Part shown: positions 1-5,116 of the stretch, one piece after another | How positions within the stretch are numbered: the stretch's first letter is position 1 | How the letters are laid out: the number at the start of each line of letters is the position of its first letter | Assembly: GCA_013314865.1 (NCBI GenBank) | Contig: JABUEV010000215.1 | Coordinates: 1-5,116 of the forward strand | Direction of reading: 5' to 3' | Source: Bacteroidales bacterium | Lineage (GTDB): Bacteria; Bacteroidota; Bacteroidia; Bacteroidales; VadinHA17 | DNA: 5,116 bases | Program-made: the position numbers and the translations under genes | Notes under the pieces: generated by a model | Database searches by the model: none | The model's input: only the letters and a program-made list of their open reading frames with translations | Told to the model about the DNA's origin: nothing

Positions 1-596
1 AAAAGCTTGTTGAAATTAACATAATAAATCTGCGGGATTTTACAAAAGACAGATACAGGACCGTTGATGACTACGCCTATGGTGGCGGTGCAGGTATGGT
101 ACTCATGATTGAACCTGTTTTCAGAGCTATCGAAAAACTTAAAGGAGAAAGAGAGTATGACGAGATAATCTATACATCACCGGATGGAAAAAGATTCACT
201 CAAAGGCTCGCAAACCAGCTTTCACTGAAAAAAAATCTTATTATTCTTGCCGGGCACTACAAGGGTATTGACCAGCGGATCAGAGATAATCTGATAACCA
301 TGGAGATTTCTGTTGGGGATTATGTACTTTCAGGAGGTGAATTGCCGGCCGCCGTTATTGTTGATGCAGTAGTCAGGCTTATTCCCGGAGCAATCTCTGA
401 TGAGCAGTCGGCATTATCTGATTCATTTCAGGATGATCTTCTTGCTCCTCCTGTTTATACCCGTCCCGCTGATTTTATGGGCTGGAAAGTGCCTGATGTG
501 CTTCTATCCGGTAATGCCGCTGAAATTGAGAAATGGAGGCATGAAGAGTCGGTCAGGAGAACAAGGGAACTGAGGCCTGATCTTTCAGGTGATTAA
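1..596 (+). CDS. trmD: tRNA (guanine-37-N1)-methyltransferase TrmD, 5'-truncated by the window edge
   Basis: TrmD transfers a methyl group from S-adenosylmethionine to N1 of G37, next to the anticodon of tRNAs reading CCN, CUN and CGG, and so prevents +1 frameshifting; it is cytosolic and acts as a SPOUT-fold (trefoil-knot) dimer. The first full codon is at 3, and 197 residues are visible before TAA (594-596). Seen in order: NLRDFT (visible residues 9-14), [12 protein letters not shown] (21-32), [10 protein letters not shown] (nt 252-281), the knot/SAM-binding [11 protein letters not shown] (nt 315-347), DSF at nt 420-428, whose Asp aligns with the proposed catalytic Asp169 of E. coli TrmD, then YTRP and VLLSGN. 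By comparison with E. coli about 30 N-terminal residues lie outside the window. The protein stops shortly after RTRELRPDL, so it lacks the C-terminal tail of the E. coli enzyme. The ATG at 96 is internal, because conserved sequence continues upstream of it. The identification is secure. Confidence 0.97.
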   Translation, partial: KLVEINIINLRDFTKDRYRTVDDYAYGGGAGMVLMIEPVFRAIEKLKGEREYDEIIYTSPDGKRFTQRLANQLSLKKNLIILAGHYKGIDQRIRDNLITMEISVGDYVLSGGELPAAVIVDAVVRLIPGAISDEQSALSDSFQDDLLAPPVYTRPADFMGWKVPDVLLSGNAAEIEKWRHEESVRRTRELRPDLSGD

Positions 597-714
597 ATCT
601 GAAAATTATTATTTTATTCTTCTTTGTTACCACGATCCATCCGCCATCATATATTCACTATTCTTAATTACGTCTGTACCGTTTCCTCATCAAATCAGGT
701 AGTTAATGCAATAT

Positions 715-745
715 TTTGAAATGACAAAAAGCTTTTGTAAAATTG
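715..745 (+). promoter_or_regulatory. Candidate Bacteroidota-type promoter for the ornithine aminotransferase gene
   Basis: TTTG at 715-718 fits the -33 element used by the Bacteroidota primary sigma factor. After a 19-bp spacer, TAAAATTG at 738-745 matches the -7 consensus TAnnTTTG at 5 of 6 defined positions. Transcription would start near 750 and leave a leader of about 40 nt before the ATG at 789. The pairing is by eye in AT-rich DNA, where chance matches are common, so it is only moderately supported. Confidence 0.45.
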
Positions 746-751
746 TAAGCT
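730..751. repeat. Short inverted repeat flanking the candidate -7 element
   Basis: AGCTT at 730-734 and AAGCT at 747-751 form a 5-bp inverted repeat with a 12-bp spacer that encloses the proposed -7 box. TTGTAA also occurs twice in direct orientation, at 735-740 and 743-748. This could be an operator for a dimeric regulator, but arms this short in AT-rich DNA may be chance. Confidence 0.25.
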
Positions 752-788
752 GATTTTCTTAAAATATAACTAATTAATTATCAACAAA

Positions 789-2000
789 ATGAAAGCACAG
801 GATTATATTAATCGGGAAGATAAGTATGGTGCTCATAATTACCATCCTCTTCCGGTAGTTCTTGAAAGAGGTGAAGGGCCGTTTGTATGGGATGTTGAGG
901 GGAAAAGGTATTTTGATTTTCTTTCTGCCTACTCAGCAGTCAACCAGGGACATTGCCATCCAAAGATAGTCAATGCACTTAAGGAACAGGCTTCAAGGCT
1001 CACTCTTACATCAAGGGCATTTTATAATTCTGTTCTCGGAGAATATGAAGAGTATGTGACAAAATACTTTGGATATGACAAGGTTCTTCCCATGAATACC
1101 GGTGCTGAAGCAGATGAAACGGCACTTAAACTATGCCGTAAATGGGCTTATAAAGTAAAGGGAATCAAAGAGAATAACGCAAAAATAATTGCATGCGAAG
1201 GAAATTTTCATGGCAGGACCATTACTATCATTTCAATGTCTACCGATCCGGATGCCAGAAATCATTACGGTCCGTACACTCCCGGATTTGTAATAATCCC
1301 TTACAACAATATTGAAGCGCTTGAAAAAGCCCTTCAGGATCCGGATGTTGCCGGTTTTCTGGTTGAGCCTATTCAGGGTGAAGCCGGAGTTTATGTTCCT
1401 GATGACGGTTACATAAGAAAAGCATATGAACTTTGCAAGGCAAAAAATGTTCTGTTCATTGCCGACGAGGTGCAGACAGGGATAGGCCGCACCGGCAAAC
1501 TGCTTGCCTGTGACCATGAAGGTGTACGGCCTGATATTCTTATTCTCGGGAAAGCCCTTTCAGGAGGTGTTCTGCCGGTTTCTGCCGTTCTTGCGGATGA
1601 TGAAATTATGCTTACAATAAAACCCGGAGAGCATGGATCGACTTTTGGAGGCAATCCACTTGCCTGCAAGGTTGCTATTGCAGCTCTTGAAGTAATAAAA
1701 GAAGAACGGCTGGCAGAAAATGCAGAAAGACTTGGCAGGATATTCCGTGACGAAATGAGAAAGATTAAGTCTGACATGATTGAACTGATACGTGGGAAAG
1801 GCCTGCTTAATGCTGCAGTCATCAGACCGACAAAAGGGAAAACTGCATGGGATGTATGCCTTGCTATGAAGGAAAAAGGCGTAATCGCCAAACCAACCCA
1901 TGAACATATAATACGCTTTGCTCCGCCTCTGGTAATAACTGAAGATCAGCTGCTGGAGGCTGTCGGGCTCATCAGGGAAGCTTTTAAAACTTTTGAATAG
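789..2000 (+). CDS. rocD: Ornithine aminotransferase (ornithine-oxo-acid transaminase), PLP-dependent
   Basis: This enzyme moves the delta-amino group of L-ornithine to 2-oxoglutarate, giving glutamate and glutamate-5-semialdehyde, which cyclises to pyrroline-5-carboxylate (EC 2.6.1.13). It links arginine/ornithine breakdown to proline and glutamate in the cytosol. The 403-residue protein is a class-III, fold-type-I aminotransferase of normal length. K255 (in [10 protein letters not shown]) is the PLP-binding lysine and D226 (in FIADE) pairs with the pyridine nitrogen. Compared with human OAT from memory, Y18, Y48, F140, R143, E198, D226, Q229, K255, T285 and R376 correspond to human Y55, Y85, F177, R180, E235, D263, Q266, K292, T322 and R413, all offset by 37. 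Y18, Y48, R143 and E198 are the residues that favour ornithine over acetylornithine or GABA, which argues against argD or gabT. The ATG at 789 is chosen because the family N-terminus ([10 protein letters not shown]) follows directly; its leader is AT-rich with no Shine-Dalgarno. The gene appears monocistronic. Confidence 0.96.
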   Translation: MKAQDYINREDKYGAHNYHPLPVVLERGEGPFVWDVEGKRYFDFLSAYSAVNQGHCHPKIVNALKEQASRLTLTSRAFYNSVLGEYEEYVTKYFGYDKVLPMNTGAEADETALKLCRKWAYKVKGIKENNAKIIACEGNFHGRTITIISMSTDPDARNHYGPYTPGFVIIPYNNIEALEKALQDPDVAGFLVEPIQGEAGVYVPDDGYIRKAYELCKAKNVLFIADEVQTGIGRTGKLLACDHEGVRPDILILGKALSGGVLPVSAVLADDEIMLTIKPGEHGSTFGGNPLACKVAIAALEVIKEERLAENAERLGRIFRDEMRKIKSDMIELIRGKGLLNAAVIRPTKGKTAWDVCLAMKEKGVIAKPTHEHIIRFAPPLVITEDQLLEAVGLIREAFKTFE

Positions 2001-2070
2001 CCTACCAGGTAATAGAATCAACCCGGGTAAATGCTTTTTAAGAACTGATCCTGAAGTCCTGGTTTTGAAA

Positions 2071-2104
2071 TCTGGCCGGTAATTTGACCGGAGAGATTAT
2101 TTTG
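2071..2104 (+). terminator. Weak candidate intrinsic terminator after the ornithine aminotransferase gene
   Basis: CCGGT (2076-2080) and ACCGG (2087-2091) form a perfect 5-bp stem around a 6-nt loop. After a 2x2 mismatch the stem can continue with TCT (2071-2073) against AGA (2094-2096), and TTATTTTG (2097-2104) follows. The stem is short and the T-run is interrupted. The position, 71 bp after the stop codon and before the next gene, is right for a terminator. Confidence 0.35.
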
Positions 2105-2133
2105 TCAGATCAAAAACTTATTAATATTCTTTT

Positions 2134-3918
2134 ATGACTCATTCAGGAAATATAAAATTGTTACCCGGAATGTTTCTGCTTTTGTTGTCAGCATGCAACA
2201 GCACGGGCGATAAGGAAGTAACTGATAAGGAACTTACAAGACATGTCAGGTATCTTTCTTCCGACATGCTGGCCGGCAGACTTGCCGGAACGCAGGGGGA
2301 CAGCCTTGCTTCATTATATATAAGAAAACAATTACGAAGCGCCGGTCTTCTTCCGCTGGCAGAAGATGGTTTTCAGAATTTTCAGGTTACAAGCAAGGCT
2401 GAACCGGGTGAAAACAATTACTTCATAATTGACAATAAGACATACACCCCGGAACTTGATTTTAAACCAATGAGTTTCGCTGAAAATCAATCACTTGAGT
2501 CCGAAGTGGTCTTTGCCGGATATGGTTTCAGCATTAATAATGACTCAGTCAGCAGGGATGAATATTCATCACTCGATGTTAAAGGTAAATGGGTTTTGAT
2601 ACTTAGAGGTGATCCTGAGCCTGAAAAGTCTGACAGTTACTTTATTCCATTCAGCAAGGACAGGGATAAAGCAATGGTTGCCAGGGACAAGGGAGCCGGT
2701 GGTGTAATAATGGTCTCAGGGTCTTCCTTTGACCCGTCAGATTCTTTTGATCCCCTTTCATTGAATGACAATAGCGCTGGCATTCCGGCTTTAATGATTA
2801 AAAGAAAGGTGGCAGATAAAATTCTTGAAAAATCCGGCACATGCATCGACTCAATTGAAAAAAAACTTATCAGAACCGGAAAGCCGTTAAGCTTCAGCAC
2901 AGGCATTACCGTGAAAGCTTCAGCTGAAATACTTAAGAAAGAGGCTACTTCCAGAAATGTGGTAATGCTTCTTCCGGGAGAAGATGAAAAACTAAAGAAT
3001 GAATATATAATTATAGGGGCACATTATGATCATCTTGGCATGGGAGGACAAGGCTCTTCAAGCAGGGCAGCTGACACTACCGGCGTTCATCACGGAGCTG
3101 ACGATAATGCCTCAGGTGTAAGTCTAATGATTGAACTTGCCGAAAAATTTGCAAAAAATAAAGATACTCATAAACGAAGCCTGCTTTTTATTGCTTTCTC
3201 GGCTGAAGAAATGGGTCTTATCGGCTCAAAATACTTTGCTGAAAATCCCATTATTGATCTTTCAAAAGTGAATGCAATGATTAACCTGGACATGGTTGGC
3301 CGACTAATGGATGACAGCATTTTGCAGATTGGAGGAGTTGGTACTGCCGAAAGATTTAAGGATTTTGTTCTTGAAAATACTGATACAACAGGCATTAAAA
3401 TAACTTTCACCGAAGAAGGATATGGACCCTCGGACCATTCTTCATTCTACGGCAAAAACATACCTGTCCTGTTCTTCTCAACAGGTGCACATCAAGACTA
3501 TCACACACCTGCAGATACTTATGACAAGCTTGATTACAAAGGAATGGTAAGCATATCGGACCGTGTTTTCAAACTTGCTTCAGCTCTGGCCAATTCAACA
3601 CAAAGACTGAGCTTCAGGGAATCGGGTCCGATACAGGGAACCGGTAGGACAGTCAGGATGAGGGGCGTTACGCTTGGCATTATGCCTGATTTTGCGGGAA
3701 ATGTAAAAAACGGCCTCCGTGCCGATTTTGTAACGCCAGGGAAACCAGCAGCCCTGGGGGGAATGAAAAAGGGCGATATTATCACTTCAATAAACGGGAT
3801 GACTGTAAACAACATCCAGGATTACATGTTCCGCATGAGCCAGCTTAAGCACGGACAGACAATAAGTGTGGAGGTTCTGAGGGATAATAAAAAGATTATT
3901 CTTTTGATCCAGCTCTGA
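2134..3918 (+). CDS. Lipoprotein zinc aminopeptidase, family M28, with PA-type insert and C-terminal PDZ domain
   Basis: This is a probable secreted, lipid-anchored exopeptidase that removes N-terminal residues from peptides; its specificity cannot be read from sequence. The 594-residue protein starts with a short signal peptide ending in the lipobox L18-S19-A20-C21, so C21 should be lipidated. A PA-type domain spans roughly residues 120-235 (VVFAGYGF, then KGKWVLILRGD and AGGVIMVSG). The M28 catalytic core covers about 270-485. The co-catalytic zinc site is complete: H297 (GAHYDH), bridging D323 (GADDNASG), catalytic E358 and ligand E359 (FSAEEMG), D386 (NLDMVGR) and H457 (DYHTPADT). A PDZ domain occupies about 505-594, with the ligand loop at VTLGIMPDF and the typical GMKKGDIITSING segment. 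The ATG at 2134 gives a proper signal peptide; no Shine-Dalgarno is present. The next gene begins 30 bp downstream on the same strand, suggesting an operon. Acidic residues soon after C21 (D26, E28) would be compatible with surface export in Bacteroidota, but the match to known export signals is weak. Confidence 0.93.
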   Translation: MTHSGNIKLLPGMFLLLLSACNSTGDKEVTDKELTRHVRYLSSDMLAGRLAGTQGDSLASLYIRKQLRSAGLLPLAEDGFQNFQVTSKAEPGENNYFIIDNKTYTPELDFKPMSFAENQSLESEVVFAGYGFSINNDSVSRDEYSSLDVKGKWVLILRGDPEPEKSDSYFIPFSKDRDKAMVARDKGAGGVIMVSGSSFDPSDSFDPLSLNDNSAGIPALMIKRKVADKILEKSGTCIDSIEKKLIRTGKPLSFSTGITVKASAEILKKEATSRNVVMLLPGEDEKLKNEYIIIGAHYDHLGMGGQGSSSRAADTTGVHHGADDNASGVSLMIELAEKFAKNKDTHKRSLLFIAFSAEEMGLIGSKYFAENPIIDLSKVNAMINLDMVGRLMDDSILQIGGVGTAERFKDFVLENTDTTGIKITFTEEGYGPSDHSSFYGKNIPVLFFSTGAHQDYHTPADTYDKLDYKGMVSISDRVFKLASALANSTQRLSFRESGPIQGTGRTVRMRGVTLGIMPDFAGNVKNGLRADFVTPGKPAALGGMKKGDIITSINGMTVNNIQDYMFRMSQLKHGQTISVEVLRDNKKIILLIQL

Positions 3919-3948
3919 TCAGGAGAGACTGTTAAAGCAATACAATTT

Positions 3949-4851
3949 ATGAAGAGATTCATTTTATGGTTTTTAGCAATTGTCTTAACCCTGGCGGCGG
4001 CTTATTACCAGAGAAAGACAGGCCCCACCTATCCAAAAAGAATTGAAGTCACTCTTAATGATTCATTGTACACCCTCAGTCTTGTTAGGAGTATTGGACT
4101 TGATGAACGATCTGAGGTAAAACTTAAAATAGCTGATACTTCAATTAAGGCAAGAATTCTCTACAGGCGTTTCCCAACTGATGAACCTTACCAGTCAGCT
4201 CCTTTTGTATTCAGTGTCCGCCCTGTAGAATCATATTTAATGAATAATATATTTAAGATAACAGAAGAGAAGGGTCTCTTTGCTCAGGTTCCGCCACAAC
4301 CTCCGGCTGGCAAACTGCAGTACTATATTGAGATTACCGACAGGAACGGCACACAGACAATCATGAAGGAATCACCGGTGATAATAAGGTTTAAGGGTGG
4401 TGTCCCGGGCTATATCCTTGCACCTCACATCCTGCTGATGTTTTTTGCGATGTTGTTCTCAACACTTGCAGGGCTTATGGGTCTATTTAACGACAGGGGC
4501 TATATAAAGTATTCTGTCATAACTCTGGTTTTACTGATTGCCGGAGGAATGATTCTCGGTCCTGTTGTCCAGAAGTACGCTTTCGGGGAATTCTGGACCG
4601 GAGTCCCTTTCGGCTGGGATCTCACGGATAATAAAACACTGATAGCACTTATTTTCTGGATAGCAGCAGTTATTATGAACCGGCGAAGAAAAAGCCCTGT
4701 CTATACAATAATTGCATCTTTTGTACTGCTTCTGGTATTCTCCATACCACACAGCCTTCTCGGCTCAGAACTTGACTATTCTACCGGAAAGGTTACTCAG
4801 GGAATAATTCTGTATTTTCTTATCCCCTCGTTCAAAAAATTCTTAAATTAA
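3949..4851 (+). CDS. Uncharacterised membrane protein with periplasmic beta-rich domain and multi-helix C-terminal half
   Basis: I do not recognise a named family. The 300-residue protein starts with a signal-anchor helix (about residues 3-20, after MKR). Residues 30-150 are hydrophilic and beta-rich; the segment KLQYYIEITDRNG resembles a strand and turn of an Ig-like fold. Further hydrophobic helices follow at about 155-177, 186-208, 228-243, 250-270 and probably 283-296. Positive clusters NRRRK (244-248) and the C-terminal KKF place those ends in the cytoplasm. This puts the beta domain, the aromatic loop 209-227 (FGEFWTGVPFGWDLTDN), H160 and H268 on the periplasmic side. The ATG at 3949 gives a good N-terminal anchor. 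AGGAGA at 3921-3926 is about 20 nt upstream, too far for a standard ribosome binding site. The 30-bp spacing from the M28 peptidase suggests co-transcription and a shared envelope role, but no function can be assigned. That the gene is real is supported by its length, coherent topology and tight spacing. Confidence 0.85.
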   Translation: MKRFILWFLAIVLTLAAAYYQRKTGPTYPKRIEVTLNDSLYTLSLVRSIGLDERSEVKLKIADTSIKARILYRRFPTDEPYQSAPFVFSVRPVESYLMNNIFKITEEKGLFAQVPPQPPAGKLQYYIEITDRNGTQTIMKESPVIIRFKGGVPGYILAPHILLMFFAMLFSTLAGLMGLFNDRGYIKYSVITLVLLIAGGMILGPVVQKYAFGEFWTGVPFGWDLTDNKTLIALIFWIAAVIMNRRRKSPVYTIIASFVLLLVFSIPHSLLGSELDYSTGKVTQGIILYFLIPSFKKFLN

Positions 4852-4944
4852 ATGCAGCATCAGAGAATTACTCCCGTCTATTGATTGAAAAAATGAACGA
4901 GAGTGGGTGCAGCAGAACTAACACGAACAAGTCTTTCCGTAAAG

Positions 4945-5116
4945 ATGACAAATGTAGAAGCGGCATTCAGAAATTTGCACCAGGATCTTCTGGACAGGTG
5001 TAAGATTGGGGACCAGAAGGCACAATTCCAGATTTACAAATTATACTACAAAGCTATGTATAACACAAGTCTGAGAATTGTAAATGACACGATGGAAGCT
5101 GAGGATATAATGCAGG
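4945..5116 (+). CDS. ECF-type RNA polymerase sigma factor, 3'-truncated by the window edge
   Basis: Only the first 57 codons are visible; the frame is still open at the right edge. The translation has the layout of sigma-70 region 2 of extracytoplasmic-function sigma factors: LLDRCKIGDQKAQFQIYKLY (residues 15-34), then YKAMYNTSLRIVND (35-48) and the core-RNA-polymerase-binding EAEDIMQ (51-57). Such proteins direct RNA polymerase to a limited regulon, often under a membrane anti-sigma factor, and are numerous in Bacteroidota. The ATG at 4945 is chosen because region 2 begins about 14 residues later, as is usual. An in-frame GTG at 4903 is possible but would add 14 residues that look unlike the family; a TGA at 4894 closes the frame above it. 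No Shine-Dalgarno or clear promoter lies in the 93-bp gap upstream, so read-through from the membrane-protein gene is possible. Subgroup and partner cannot be judged without the rest. Confidence 0.9.
   Translation, partial: MTNVEAAFRNLHQDLLDRCKIGDQKAQFQIYKLYYKAMYNTSLRIVNDTMEAEDIMQ

Larger units (their letters stand above)
597..788. other. Intergenic region between trmD and the ornithine aminotransferase gene
   Basis: This 192-bp AT-rich spacer has no convincing ORF, tRNA or repeat on either strand. It has no clear terminator for trmD. Its last 75 bp hold a candidate Bacteroidota promoter for the downstream gene, listed separately, which suggests that trmD and the aminotransferase are transcribed independently. 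Confidence 0.6.

Noticed and set aside
576..589. CCTGA-TCTT-TCAGG hairpin at the 3' end of trmD as a terminator
   Set aside because: The 5-bp stem lies inside the coding region and no T-run follows; conserved codon content is enough to explain it.
1233..2021. Three long antisense reading frames opposite the ornithine aminotransferase gene
   Set aside because: They are mirror frames of a highly conserved gene, with no recognisable domains and no promoter or leader of their own.
2097..2104. TTATTTTG as a -7 promoter box for the M28 peptidase
   Set aside because: It matches TAnnTTTG at 5 of 6 positions, but no TTTG lies 17-23 bp upstream (the nearest leave gaps of 10 and 29 bp), and it doubles as the T-rich tail of the terminator-like hairpin.
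2637..3815. Antisense reading frames opposite the M28 peptidase gene
   Set aside because: These short frames have no domain content and run against a gene whose catalytic motifs are intact.
4871..4903. Inverted repeat CTCCCGT / ACGAGAG before the sigma-factor gene
   Set aside because: It has one C-A mismatch in seven pairs, a 19-nt loop and no T-run; not distinguishable from chance.
4853..4914. Direct repeat TGCAGCA at 4853-4859 and 4908-4914
   Set aside because: Seven bases twice within about 60 bp is expected by chance often enough, and there is no insertion between them that would suggest a target-site duplication.
4893..5003. Small ORF of 36 codons starting at ATG 4893
   Set aside because: It overlaps the sigma-factor gene in another frame, its residues are low-complexity and unlike any family I know, while the sigma-factor frame is clearly conserved.

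Overview
The window looks like ordinary chromosomal DNA from a member of the Bacteroidota, possibly Bacteroidales or a related marine or gut lineage. The evidence for this is an AT-leaning composition, AT-rich leaders without Shine-Dalgarno sequences before most starts, one plausible Bacteroidota-type promoter (TTTG / TAnnTTTG), a short lipoprotein-type secretion signal, and an ECF sigma factor of the style common in that phylum. This taxonomic call is inference; no rRNA or other strong marker is present. All genes found are on the + strand.

Layout: (1) 1-596, the 3' part of trmD, the tRNA m1G37 methyltransferase, cut by the left edge. (2) 597-788, a 192-bp intergenic stretch with a candidate promoter near its right end. 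(3) 789-2000, a complete ornithine aminotransferase (rocD/OAT) with every recognised active-site residue in place. (4) 2001-2133, a gap with a weak terminator-like hairpin. (5) 2134-3918, a complete lipoprotein zinc aminopeptidase of family M28 with a PA-type insert and a C-terminal PDZ domain. (6) 3949-4851, an uncharacterised inner-membrane protein with a periplasmic beta-rich domain and about five further membrane helices; it lies 30 bp after the peptidase and is probably co-transcribed. (7) 4945-5116, the start of an ECF-type RNA polymerase sigma factor, cut by the right edge.

How the genes relate: trmD (translation fidelity) and OAT (arginine/ornithine-proline-glutamate interconversion) are housekeeping or metabolic genes with no evident functional link. 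The M28 lipoprotein and the membrane protein form the only tight pair, and both should act at the cell envelope. The sigma factor may begin a separate regulatory unit. I see no mobile element, CRISPR array, RNA gene or defence system. No clear novel system is visible; the most open question is the function of the membrane protein at 3949-4851.
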